This document shows, piece by piece, positions 34,260 through 42,897 of a stretch of DNA of 64,000 nucleotides. The stretch spans positions 2,604,001 to 2,668,000 of the forward strand of contig NC_008358.1 of NCBI RefSeq assembly GCF_000013025.1, given 5' to 3'. Source of the DNA: Hyphomonas neptunium ATCC 15444. Its GTDB lineage: Bacteria; Pseudomonadota; Alphaproteobacteria; Caulobacterales; Hyphomonadaceae. A program made the translations under genes and the position numbers. The notes beneath the pieces were generated by a model. That model was not told where the DNA came from, did no database searches, and saw nothing but the letters and a program-made list of their open reading frames with translations. Each line of letters begins with the position of its first letter. Position 1 is the stretch's first letter.

Positions 34260-36437
34260 ATGAAGACCCACCTTCTCTGCTCTGCCGGCCTGCTTGCCAT
34301 AACGGCTATGGGCCATTCCCTGCCGGCGATAGCTCAGGAAAATGATACGTCTGCAGATGAGGTAAGCCGGACATTGGAGACGGTCACCGTCACGGCCCAG
34401 TTCCGCGATCAGCAATTGCAGGATGTGCCCAACAGCATTGTCGCCTTCACGGCGCAGGACATTGAAGATGCGGGCATCCGGTCAACCGAGGACTTTATCG
34501 CCCTCACGCCGAACGTCTCGTTTGACAACAGCTTCACCTATCTCAACAGCTTCGTTGTTGTCCGGGGCGTCACCCAGATCAACAATGCCGACTCGCCGGT
34601 TGCGATCATTGTCGACGGGGTGCCTCAGAACAATCAGAAACAGTTCAAGATGCCCCTCTTCGATGTCGAGCAGATCGAAGTCCTTAAAGGACCCCAGGGC
34701 TCGCTGTACGGGCGCAACGCGATCGGCGGCGCCATAAATATCGTTACCCGTCAGCCCACAAATGAAATCGAAGGGTTCGTGTCAGGCGGCCTCTCGAACG
34801 GAAGTGGCTACCGGATGGAAGGCGGTATCAGCGGCCCGGTCATCAAGGACCAGCTGATGTTCCGCCTGTCAGGCTCGTACTATGAGACAGACGGGCTGAT
34901 CGAGAACGCCTATCTCGGCCGCACGGTCGATACGGTGGACCATGACTATTCCATCCGGGGCAAACTTGCCTACACCCCCAACGATGTGTTTTCGCTGGAC
35001 CTGCGCGCCGCCTACACCGACGCCCGGGCCGGGGCTGCTTATGACGCGGTCGTCAACAGCCAGCTGAACCCGGACTTTCGCTCAGGAAACGATTCCAACG
35101 ATATTTTCGCCCCGGCCTCAAATCTCGCGGGTATTACCGAGGCAGACATTCTGGACCTGAGTGGCAAGGCAAGCCTGGACATGGGATTTGCCACGGCCAC
35201 CTACATCCTTGGCTATACCGATCTTACCGAAACCTACCGGTCGGATCTCGACTTTTCGAATCCCGATCAGCCAACCTTCGGGCCGTTCGGACAGCTCGGC
35301 CAGGGCCAGAATCTCTCTCTGGACCTGCTTAGCCAGGAACTGAGATTTGTCTCGCCCGATGAGCGCACCTTCCGCTGGATTGCCGGCGGTTATTATCTGG
35401 AAACTGATCGCAGCCTGCTGACTCGGGGTTTTCTGGACCTCACCGGTTCTGTGGACCAGTTCGACACCGGTATCGCCATCATTGACCGCAGCGAAGACAA
35501 CGACAACACGGCCTGGGCCCTGTTCGGACAGGCGGAGTTTGATCTCAATGACCGCACCGTACTCCAACTCGGCGCCCGCTATGACGAGGACGAACGCAAC
35601 CAGACGCAAGGCGCAGCCGGTCCCGTCCGGACAAGGAGCTTCAGCGCCTTCCAGCCAAAAATCACGCTCAGCTATGACATCCTGCCTGATGTCCTCGGTT
35701 ACGCCACCTACAGTACGGGCTTCCGCTCCGGCGGGTTCAATGCGCCAGGGGTCGTCCTTGACAGTTTCGGCGACGAAACCCTCACCAATTACGAAGCTGG
35801 CCTGAAGACAGGCTTTGCCGACGGGAACGGAACGCTCAACATCGCGGCATTTTCCTCGGAAAGCGAAGGGTTCCAGTTCTTCTTCGTAGATGCCAGCACC
35901 GTCTCCCAGATTATCTCCAACCTCGACAAGGTGGATCTGCGCGGGTTTGACGCCGACTTCCGCTATCGTGTCAGCGAGAGCTTCACGCTTTCGGGCGGCG
36001 TCGGGTATACAGATTCCGAGATCAGATCGATCGGCAACGCGCAGCTGGAATCCTACCTCACCGCCTCGGGCGTGGACACTGACGCCGTTATCGGATCGCG
36101 CTCCCCCAAGACCACAGACTGGTCAGTCAGCCTGAGCGGTCAGTATGTCCGCCCCGTAAGATCTGGGCTGGATGCGGTCCTGCGGGCTGATTACGAATAT
36201 CAGGGCAACAAATACTGGCAGATCGACAATCTCGATGTCCGCGACCCGGTGAACCTGCTCTCCCTCAGGTTCTCGTTGGAAAGCGACATCTGGTCTGCCT
36301 CTCTCTGGGGCAAGAATATTCTGGATGAGGAATATTATGCCGACTTCAACCCCGCAGAATATGCAGGCGCTCCCTTCGACCTTGGCTCTCAGGCCCGGCC
36401 GGCAACATACGGGGTCGACTTCAAATACAGGTTCTAG
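34260..36437 (+). CDS. TonB-dependent outer-membrane receptor
   Basis: The start at ATG 34260 gives a clean signal peptide (MKTHLLCSAGLLAITAMG...AIAQ); an in-frame GTG at 34245 is an alternative. A TonB-box-like ETVTVTAQ follows, then the plug with DVPNSIVAFTAQDIEDAG and VLKGPQGSLYGRNAIGGAINIVT (given in part), and a beta-barrel ending in the aromatic TYGVDFKYRF. Length is usual. It lies 65 bases after the DUF917 gene and probably takes up the substrate of the HyuA/DUF917 pathway. Confidence 0.93.
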   Translation: MKTHLLCSAGLLAITAMGHSLPAIAQENDTSADEVSRTLETVTVTAQFRDQQLQDVPNSIVAFTAQDIEDAGIRSTEDFIALTPNVSFDNSFTYLNSFVVVRGVTQINNADSPVAIIVDGVPQNNQKQFKMPLFDVEQIEVLKGPQGSLYGRNAIGGAINIVTRQPTNEIEGFVSGGLSNGSGYRMEGGISGPVIKDQLMFRLSGSYYETDGLIENAYLGRTVDTVDHDYSIRGKLAYTPNDVFSLDLRAAYTDARAGAAYDAVVNSQLNPDFRSGNDSNDIFAPASNLAGITEADILDLSGKASLDMGFATATYILGYTDLTETYRSDLDFSNPDQPTFGPFGQLGQGQNLSLDLLSQELRFVSPDERTFRWIAGGYYLETDRSLLTRGFLDLTGSVDQFDTGIAIIDRSEDNDNTAWALFGQAEFDLNDRTVLQLGARYDEDERNQTQGAAGPVRTRSFSAFQPKITLSYDILPDVLGYATYSTGFRSGGFNAPGVVLDSFGDETLTNYEAGLKTGFADGNGTLNIAAFSSESEGFQFFFVDASTVSQIISNLDKVDLRGFDADFRYRVSESFTLSGGVGYTDSEIRSIGNAQLESYLTASGVDTDAVIGSRSPKTTDWSVSLSGQYVRPVRSGLDAVLRADYEYQGNKYWQIDNLDVRDPVNLLSLRFSLESDIWSASLWGKNILDEEYYADFNPAEYAGAPFDLGSQARPATYGVDFKYRF

Positions 36438-36461
36438 GCAGAACCCGAGGTCTTAGGGCAG

Positions 36462-36492
36462 CGGGCAGACAGCGCACAGCGTTGTCTGCCCG
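36462..36492 (+). terminator. Terminator-like hairpin after the TonB receptor
   Basis: CGGGCAGACA and TGTCTGCCCG pair perfectly over ten bases around an 11-base loop, 24 bases after the receptor stop. No T-run follows, so it may work as a weak or factor-assisted terminator. Confidence 0.55.
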
Positions 36493-36517
36493 TCTGTGCT
36501 GGCCCCGATCCCCTTCC

Positions 36518-36724
36518 TTACGGGCTCAGGACGGCCGATAGGGAAATACGTCGCCCCTTTGGCCGGTGTTGCCTGGTATGGGGTCTCCCTGCTTTGCTCC
36601 GGGCCAGAGTTTCAGAGACCGTGTGAAGGCTGATCCAGACAATATCCGGCGCCTCTATCTGATTGTAGCGGCCGGGCACCCTACGTCTCAGATGATAAAT
36701 GCCGCCGCGTTGAACGATGGCCAT
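36518..36724 (-). pseudogene. N-terminal remnant of a phage-type site-specific integrase
   Basis: The 68-residue frame begins AIVQRGGIYHLRRRVPGRYN and continues IVWISLHTVSETLARSKA. This matches the start of tyrosine integrases with a DUF6538-type arm-binding domain (RRGxYxxRRRVP, then SL-T at the resistance strand). The rest of the integrase, including the catalytic Arg/His/Tyr domain, is absent. It marks the left edge of the accessory segment at 36.5-43.7 kb. Confidence 0.55.
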
Positions 36725-36835
36725 GACGCCCCCGGAATGTGCAGCAGATCACGGCACACCCCGTCCGAGCATCGCAGGATGGAGACGGATATTTTTTATT
36801 TTACAGGATCTTGCGGGTACTTCCGGTAAGTTGGG

Positions 36836-36945
36836 CTGGCGGTGCAGTCAGGCTAACGCGAACCCGTATCCGCTATTCGCGGGTCGGTAGGTGCTAGAGA
36901 GCGATAAGTTCGCGGCATTCGCGAAGGGCGGCGTCACGTAAGCGT
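36836..36945. mobile_element. Terminal fragment of an IS6-family element
   Basis: From CTGGCGGTGC onward this stretch matches the left end of the intact IS6-family element at 42898. Shared blocks are GCGAACCCGT, CCGCTATTCGCGGGTC, GGTGCTAGA, AAGTTCGCG and CATTCGCGAAGGGCGGCGTC. Homology stops after about 110 bases, so only the element end and the last codons of the transposase are kept. Confidence 0.7.
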
Positions 36946-37063
36946 AGAGACTGGCAGGCTCCGGGTAGCCTGTCGCGTCGAGCCCCCGCCCACCACACAA
37001 CCCGTTTTATCATGCACTCTGAATCGTCATGCGACAGAGCCCCAAAAAAGCCGATCCCACATT

Positions 37064-37079
37064 GTCAATATTTATTGAC
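37064..37079. promoter_or_regulatory. Perfect 16-bp palindromic operator upstream of the alpha-glucosidase gene
   Basis: GTCAATATTTATTGAC is a perfect palindrome of two 7-base arms around TT. A consensus -10 hexamer TATAAT follows directly at 37080-37085, so a bound protein would block the promoter. The identical palindrome recurs at 38849-38864 before the aminotransferase gene. The natural candidate ligand is the TetR-family protein encoded at 39950-40699. Confidence 0.7.
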
Positions 37080-37197
37080 TATAATAGGGTGCGCAGAGAA
37101 CCGGACATTGCAGGGCACCGTCACCGCCTGACCACCCTGGAACCCAAAGCCCCGCACGCTGGCCGCAGACCCAGCCCTCAACAAGAGAGTGTCAAAT

Positions 37198-38781
37198 ATG
37201 AGCGAACCCTGGTGGCACGGCGCGACGATTTATCAGATCTATCCCCGCAGCTTTAGTGATTCCAATGGCGACGGGATCGGAGACCTTCCGGGAATAACCG
37301 CGCGACTCGATTATATTGCGTCACTGGGTGTTGATGCCATCTGGATATCCCCGTTTTTCAAAAGTCCGCAGGCCGACTACGGCTACGACGTGAGTGACTA
37401 CCTCGATATCGACCCGCAATTCGGTACGCTGCCTGACTTTGAGACACTTATTGAGCGCGCCCACGGTCTGGGTCTTCGGATACTGGTAGATCTGGTCTGG
37501 GCGCACACCTCCGACCAGCATGAATGGTTTGCCGCAAGCCGTGCCAGCCGAACGAATCCGAAAGCCGACTGGTATGTCTGGGCGGACGCGAAAGCCGACG
37601 GCACGCCTCCAAACAACTGGCAATCCGTGTTTGGCGGGCCTGCCTGGACATGGGATGCACGCCGCGGCCAATATTACATGCATAATTTCCTCTCCGCCCA
37701 GCCGCAGCTCAACGGGCACTCTGCGGAAGTTCAGGATGCCTTACTCACGATCGCGCGCTTCTGGCTCGATCGTGGCGTTGACGGATTCCGGCTGGATGCG
37801 CTGAACTACATGATGCACGATCCGGCGCTGACCGATAATCCAGCTGCGCCAGAGGATGGCCGACGACGCAGCCGTCCGTATGACTTTCAGCGGCACCAGT
37901 ACAATCAGAGTCATCCTGACATTCCGGCTTTTCTGGAACGTGTCCGACAACTGCTTGATAAATATGGAAATCGTTTTGCCGTTGCCGAAGTTGGGGGCGC
38001 CGATACCGACCGCGAAATGAAGCTGTTTACAGCGGACAGCAACCGGCTTCAGTCAGCCTACGGATTTGATTTCTTCTATGCCCGCAAGCTGACCCCGTCG
38101 GTCGTTCGCTCCGTGCTGGAAAAGTGGCCCGATCGTCCGGGAACGGGATGGCCAAGCTGGGCATTTGAAAATCACGATGTGCCCCGTGCGCTGTCTCGCT
38201 GGTCAGAGCAGAAGTATTTTACGCAGTTCGGGCGGCTGAAAGCTCTCCTCCTTGCGTCCCTCAGGGGGAACATCTTCTTATATAATGGCGAGGAACTTGG
38301 CCTGCCGCATTCGGATCTGGCATTCGAAGACCTCCGCGATCCGGAAGCGATTGCCAACTGGCCGCTCACGCTTTCACGCGATGGCGCGCGCACGCCGATG
38401 CCCTGGCAGGAGGATGCCCCTAACCTTGGCTTCAGCGACGCCAGGCCCTGGCTGCCCGCGTGCCCCGAGCACCGTCCTCTTTCTGTCGAGACGCAGGAGC
38501 GCGCCTCCGATTCCCTGCTCGCCTTTACACGCTCTGCTTTGGCTGTCCGCAGGGCCAGCGCCGCTCTGAGATGGGGCCGGATAGAGTTTATCGAAACGAC
38601 GGACTCCCTCCTCGCCTTCGAGCGTCAGCATAAGGACGAGCGGTTGCTCTGCGTGTTCAATATTGGACCGGAAACACTGCAAACATCTCTGGCAGAGGTG
38701 GCGCACGAACCCCTGCTGGCTACAGGCGCGGCGGAAGGCGGCCAGCTAGGGCCGTTCGCAGGCTTCATTGCGCGTGTGTAG
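37198..38781 (+). CDS. GH13-family alpha-glucosidase
   Basis: The start at ATG 37198 has a GAGAG ribosome site; an earlier GTG at 37189 is less likely. The 527-residue enzyme has the GH13 regions in order: DAIWISPFFKSP and DYGYDVSDY, region I DLVWAHTSDQH, region II DGFRLDALNY with the nucleophile aspartate, region III VAEVGG with the acid/base glutamate, and region IV FENHD. It has no signal peptide, so it acts in the cytoplasm, as alpha-glucosidases of the GH13_23 type do on maltose or sucrose-like sugars. A palindromic operator with a -10 box lies about 115 bases upstream. Confidence 0.92.
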   Translation: MSEPWWHGATIYQIYPRSFSDSNGDGIGDLPGITARLDYIASLGVDAIWISPFFKSPQADYGYDVSDYLDIDPQFGTLPDFETLIERAHGLGLRILVDLVWAHTSDQHEWFAASRASRTNPKADWYVWADAKADGTPPNNWQSVFGGPAWTWDARRGQYYMHNFLSAQPQLNGHSAEVQDALLTIARFWLDRGVDGFRLDALNYMMHDPALTDNPAAPEDGRRRSRPYDFQRHQYNQSHPDIPAFLERVRQLLDKYGNRFAVAEVGGADTDREMKLFTADSNRLQSAYGFDFFYARKLTPSVVRSVLEKWPDRPGTGWPSWAFENHDVPRALSRWSEQKYFTQFGRLKALLLASLRGNIFLYNGEELGLPHSDLAFEDLRDPEAIANWPLTLSRDGARTPMPWQEDAPNLGFSDARPWLPACPEHRPLSVETQERASDSLLAFTRSALAVRRASAALRWGRIEFIETTDSLLAFERQHKDERLLCVFNIGPETLQTSLAEVAHEPLLATGAAEGGQLGPFAGFIARV

Positions 38782-38848
38782 CAGGAGCGAGCCGCAGATC
38801 ATTACGGCTGTCCTGATAGACATACGGGATCAAATCTACGAGCTTTTA

Positions 38849-38864
38849 GTCAATATTTATTGAC
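38849..38864. promoter_or_regulatory. Second copy of the 16-bp palindromic operator, upstream of the aminotransferase gene
   Basis: GTCAATATTTATTGAC is identical to the copy at 37064-37079. Here it lies 60 bases before the aminotransferase start, and its right arm provides TTGACT as a possible -35 element. Two identical 16-base palindromes before two neighbouring genes mean shared control. Confidence 0.7.
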
Positions 38865-38923
38865 TTTCTGGGCGCAGCAGTTTCGGATGATGTCGTGAAA
38901 TGCAAAAACGACAGGGGACCGCA

Positions 38924-39889
38924 ATGCTGACATTTCAAAAAGTGCTGACCGGATTTCAGACGCGGGCAGACGCTCGCGCAGAGCGAACAGACGCGTTCGC
39001 CGACGGTATTGCCTGGATCGAAAACGAATTTGTGCCCATCGGAAAGGCGCGGATACCGATACTTGATCAGGGCTTCCTGCATTCGGATCTGACCTATGAC
39101 GTCCCCGCAGTCTGGAATGGCCGGATCTTCCGTCTCGATGATCACCTGGACCGTCTGGAAGTTAGCTGCGCCAAAATGCGGCTCCCGCTGCCGATCGCCA
39201 GGCCAGAGCTCCGCAGGCTGGTGATGGAGCTGGTCTCCAGGAGTGGGCTGCGGGACGCATATGTTGAGATCATCGTGACCCGCGGGTTGAAGTTCCTGCG
39301 AGGCGCACAAGCCGAAGACATCATCCCGAACCTGTATCTCATGGCGGTGCCTTACGTCTGGATTCTCCCGCTTGAATACCAGAACCATGGCGCGCCGGCC
39401 GTCGTAACGCGAACGGTGCGCCGCACACCCCCGGGGGCCCTGGACCCGACAATCAAGAACCTTCAGTGGGGCGATCTCGTCCGAGGGCTTATGGAAGCAG
39501 GTGACCGGGACTCTTTCTTCCCCATTCTTCCCGACGGCGACGGGAACGCCACAGAAGGCGCTGGCTATAATATCGTCCTTGTCAGGAATGGGGAACTTCA
39601 CACACCCCGTCGCGGGGTGCTGGAAGGCATCACACGCAGGACAGTACTGGAAATAGCGGCCGCGCGCGGCCTGAAAACACATGTTACCGAGATACCCATC
39701 CAGGCACTCTATGAATGCGATGAATTGTTCATGTGTTCGACGGCAGGCGGCATAATGCCACTCGTCCTTCTGGATGGGAACATTGTGGGTGATGGAACAG
39801 TCGGTCCGGTTACACGGATGATTTGGGAGGCTTACTGGGATCTTCATGATGATCCTCAGCTCAGCGAGCCTGTGACTTACGCGCCCTGA
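38924..39889 (+). CDS. Class IV PLP aminotransferase, putative (R)-selective amine transaminase
   Basis: The start at ATG 38924 has AGGGG seven bases upstream. The 321-residue protein is a fold-type IV transaminase, like branched-chain and D-amino-acid transaminases. The segment GFLHSDLTYDVPAVWNGRIF, followed by RLDDHLDRL, is the pattern seen in (R)-selective amine transaminases such as those of Aspergillus and Arthrobacter, and MAVPYVWIL fits the second signature region. The PLP lysine should be in PTIKNLQWGD, and the phosphate-binding TAGGIMPL segment is present. It is convergent with the TetR gene and shares an operator with the alpha-glucosidase gene. Confidence 0.85.
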   Translation: MLTFQKVLTGFQTRADARAERTDAFADGIAWIENEFVPIGKARIPILDQGFLHSDLTYDVPAVWNGRIFRLDDHLDRLEVSCAKMRLPLPIARPELRRLVMELVSRSGLRDAYVEIIVTRGLKFLRGAQAEDIIPNLYLMAVPYVWILPLEYQNHGAPAVVTRTVRRTPPGALDPTIKNLQWGDLVRGLMEAGDRDSFFPILPDGDGNATEGAGYNIVLVRNGELHTPRRGVLEGITRRTVLEIAAARGLKTHVTEIPIQALYECDELFMCSTAGGIMPLVLLDGNIVGDGTVGPVTRMIWEAYWDLHDDPQLSEPVTYAP

Positions 39890-39949
39890 GCGCAGCGCCA
39901 GCCGCGCCGGGCGCAGCTCCCCCTGCCCCCCCTACTCCGGATATCCAGA

Positions 39950-40699
39950 TCAGCTGCTCGGATCTTCGCCGCGCGCATCCGTCATCTGGCGGACGATGCG
40001 GACCGGCTTGCCGGCGGCGAGGCTCCTGCGATGCTCGTCGCGCAGCTCAATCCGTTCAGGAAGGAACAAACGACAATAAGCGGTGCAGGCATCGACCGCT
40101 TCGAGATAAAATTCCTCAGTGATGCGCGCATGCTTGAGATAGGAAATACCCCATACCGCATCGAGAATTTCAATTGTGATGTGGAATTTGGTCTCCGGAT
40201 CACGGACGAAAGGCATATGAAAGACGGTATCCAGGCGGCGATACATTTCTTTGCCTGCCTGAACGTTATACCGTGTGTCAGCCTGCCGGGTTTCCAAACC
40301 CCCAAAACCGCCCAGAAGCAATTTCAAAGCAGCCGGATGTTTATTGTAGAATTGCATGGCCTGTTTTTGATCCCAGGCCATCAGCGACTGCCAGCTTTCA
40401 AGGGCTGATGGGTCGATTGGCATGCCAGCAAGCGCTTCAAATGCGCTGAGGTAACGATTGGCAAGTGCGAGAAAGGCCGCCTCCTTGGTCGGGAAAAAAT
40501 GATACACCGACCCCGGCGGCACGTTCGCCTGCTCGGCGATCTGATACAGACCAATCTCATCAGGACTATGATCGGCGAGAAGAACCTCGACAGCATCTAC
40601 GAGCGCCGCAAAGCGAAGCACACCGCGTTCGCGGGAAGGTTTGCGAGGACTAAGCTGGCGCTTGGCCGCTGGTCCCACAGATCCGGCCTTCTTCGCCAT
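39950..40699 (-). CDS. TetR/AcrR-family transcriptional regulator
   Basis: The start was set at ATG 40697-40699 (MAKKAGSVGP), after which the DNA-binding domain follows normally; the longer frame adds 19 unlikely residues. The N-terminal helix-turn-helix reads YQIAEQANVPPGSVYHFFPTKEAAF at about 54-78 (central part), the TetR signature. The C-terminal ligand domain is of usual size (249 residues in all). It is convergent with the aminotransferase gene. It is the only regulator near the two GTCAATATTTATTGAC palindromes and so the likely binder. Confidence 0.88.
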   Translation of the reverse strand: MAKKAGSVGPAAKRQLSPRKPSRERGVLRFAALVDAVEVLLADHSPDEIGLYQIAEQANVPPGSVYHFFPTKEAAFLALANRYLSAFEALAGMPIDPSALESWQSLMAWDQKQAMQFYNKHPAALKLLLGGFGGLETRQADTRYNVQAGKEMYRRLDTVFHMPFVRDPETKFHITIEILDAVWGISYLKHARITEEFYLEAVDACTAYCRLFLPERIELRDEHRRSLAAGKPVRIVRQMTDARGEDPSS

Positions 40700-40966
40700 T
40701 TTCCCTCCGTCAACATAGCTGATGGTTTCAACTACCCCGAAGCAAGCCGCCAGCACAACGTCTGCACACCACCTTGCTCAGCTTCGTCAGTTCAAGGCTC
40801 CTTAAGTTCCTACGGGCTGACTTGTCGAGGACTGTACCAAAAACTCCCCGATCTGAGTTCACGCACCCTCCAAATGTCACGTCATGATCAGTGGCAGGTC
40901 ACTCCATAAGCTGCACTTCAACATTCCTACTTGCCGGCGATAACTCCACCGCTTATCCAAGGCGCT

Positions 40967-41719
40967 ATGTCATCAATTGAAAATGTGTTCTTACCCGGCG
41001 TCCCGAAAGATTATATTCTAGAGCGTCTCGCCGCATCTCCCGGAAATGAAATAGCGTCAGGCAAATTACTCAGCCCAGCGAGTTCAGCTGCTCTGGCAAT
41101 AAACTGCATCGGCTGGTTTATCGAACAGGCCAATCTTTTCCCGCCCCTTCCCGGTCTGGAAGGGCTGTTTCCGGCAGAGATCGTTGATGTGGAATTCCAG
41201 GCGCGCTTTCCCTGGCGCGGCGGACATCACCCCTGGCTCGATGGCGTCGTGATAACCAAAACCCATTTGATTGGAATTGAGTCAAAGAGGTACGAACCCT
41301 TTCGGGACGCCAAGAAAGCGGCCTTCTCGGATGCTTATGAGCGGCCCGTTTGGGAAGGTCTCGAGCCCTATGCCGCCCTGAAGGACGCCTTGCGTTCAAA
41401 TGAACTGAGATACCAACATCTCGATGCTGTTCAACTGATCAAGCACGCACTCGGATTGTGCACGGAGGCCAAACGCAGGGAATTGCAGCCAGCACTTTTT
41501 TATCTGTATGCTGAGCCAGCGCATCTTCTCCATTCTGACAAGGGACGTAGCGCAATTGCCCGACACAGAGCTGAGATTGCAGAATTTTCTGAGCGCGCCT
41601 CTTCAGCCCGAATTCAGTTTGCGGCGGCCTCGTACAATGACTGGATCGGGCGCTGGCCTACGGACGACCGGTATCTGGCCGAACACGCCAAAAGTATTTC
41701 TTTCGTATTCGAATTATAG
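40967..41719 (+). CDS. Protein with PD-(D/E)XK nuclease-like motif, unknown function
   Basis: ATG 40967 is preceded by AAGG at a good distance, so it was preferred to the TTG at 40931. The 250-residue product has no signal or membrane segment. The run WLDGVVITKTHLIGIESKRY at 96-115 region looks like the core of a PD-(D/E)XK nuclease: an aspartate, a beta strand, then E-S-K. A role in DNA repair or defence would fit the accessory location, but there is no partner gene beside it and no other motif supports it. Confidence 0.65.
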   Translation: MSSIENVFLPGVPKDYILERLAASPGNEIASGKLLSPASSAALAINCIGWFIEQANLFPPLPGLEGLFPAEIVDVEFQARFPWRGGHHPWLDGVVITKTHLIGIESKRYEPFRDAKKAAFSDAYERPVWEGLEPYAALKDALRSNELRYQHLDAVQLIKHALGLCTEAKRRELQPALFYLYAEPAHLLHSDKGRSAIARHRAEIAEFSERASSARIQFAAASYNDWIGRWPTDDRYLAEHAKSISFVFEL

Positions 41720-41972
41720 AAAAATTCGAATACGCTTCAGTTAAACTGGTGCATCCAATCGGATGCCCTCCGCTCTCTTGTGCGTGCAGGTCATATCTAT
41801 TCCGCTCAAGGGCTTCGAAGCGTTTTAAAGTAAATTGAATCTCGCTCTCAACCTGATGATCAACGGTCAATTGCCGAGAATCCAAACCGAGACGGCCAGC
41901 CCGCGCCAAATCCCACCCGTTTGCGGGGTTTTGGGGGCTGGCTAACGGAACTGTCTCAAAATCTGAAAATGG

Positions 41973-42312
41973 CTGGCGGTGCTGCGAATCTAACGCGAAC
42001 ACCTCTCTGCTATTCGCGGGTCAGCAGACGCTAAGTCATGAGAAGGTCGCGCCATTCGCGAAGGAAAGCGCCGCGTGGCGATTTAAAGCCTGCGCTCTTT
42101 CCATGTTTCCCTGCTAGCAGAAAAGATCGCGCACAGACGAATGAAGACAAGCGAGTTTCTGAAGATTTGGGCTTCACCGGAATTGGGACATCGCCCGCTC
42201 GCGTCATTCGGAGTGGCAGGCACGCGTTTTCGGCGCGATTGTCGAGGGGTCAGCCTGTTTCCTGCCGGCATAGGTTTCCGATCAGTTTCATCGCCGCCCG
42301 ACAGGAAGGGCA
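41973..42312. mobile_element. Decayed, truncated IS6-family copy
   Basis: Starting at CTGGCGGTGC this stretch follows the intact IS at 42898 for about 340 bases: GCTATTCGCGGGTCAGCAG, CGCCATTCGCGAA, CAGACGAATG, GACATCGCCCGCTCGCGTC, CGGCGCGATTGT and CTGTTTCCTG occur in the same order. The transposase frame is broken by many changes. It ends just before the YbiI-type gene. Confidence 0.75.
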
Positions 42313-42325
42313 GCTGAAGCCTGGC

Positions 42326-42589
42326 TCAGCGCAATTGGCTGTCCTTGTTGCCGCGTCGATTAATGCTGGAGAATTTCGGCTGCTTTTCGCGTACGGACTG
42401 ACAGGAGACGCAGGTCCGCGCGCCGATCAGCGCCATTCGGCGAGCCAGCGGGATCGTCTCGCCGCATTCCTCGCATTCTTCGAGTCCAATACCCGACGGC
42501 ATACGCGCTCGCGCAGCCGCCAGAGCATCCCGCACGCTATCCTCGATCTGATCCTGAACAGAGCCCTCAGGCGCCCATCCACTTGCCAT
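42326..42589 (-). CDS. YbiI-type DksA/TraR C4 zinc-finger protein
   Basis: The 87-residue protein matches the small YbiI group of the DksA/TraR family in length and at both ends: MASGWAPEGSVQDQI at the start and NRRGNKDSQLR at the end. The zinc site is C-E-E-C (LEECEECGE) and C-V-S-C (RTCVSCQ). Members are thought to act on RNA polymerase secondary-channel or stress responses, but YbiI itself is poorly understood. It is sandwiched between a decayed and an intact IS6 copy, suggesting it moved or was captured with them. Confidence 0.9.
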   Translation of the reverse strand: MASGWAPEGSVQDQIEDSVRDALAAARARMPSGIGLEECEECGETIPLARRMALIGARTCVSCQSVREKQPKFSSINRRGNKDSQLR

Positions 42590-42897
42590 GTTCCGCTTTC
42601 CTTATGCCTGTTTGTGGCGAAGACAGACAATATAGGAAAGTGGCGGCGCAGTTTCACGGGCCAAAAGACATTGGAACGGCCTCAGAAATTGCGCCGGTTT
42701 CGCATTGGCCGAAGCTTCCCCTTGGCGGTCACACCGCAACTGCCCGGCCAAGCTGAGCCAGCGCGCGAATTGAATGGCTCACCTTATCCGAAGTGACGCG
42801 CAGCCCACCGATACCGGAAACGCCGGGCCCACGTGCGGCGCCAATGCTCACGGTAACGTTCGAACGCCCGCATTCCCTGGAGACTACGCAGAAAGTC

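Noticed and set aside
38846..39847. 333-codon minus-strand frame opposite the aminotransferase
   Set aside because: The plus-strand aminotransferase has full family motifs and a ribosome site; the antisense frame has none.
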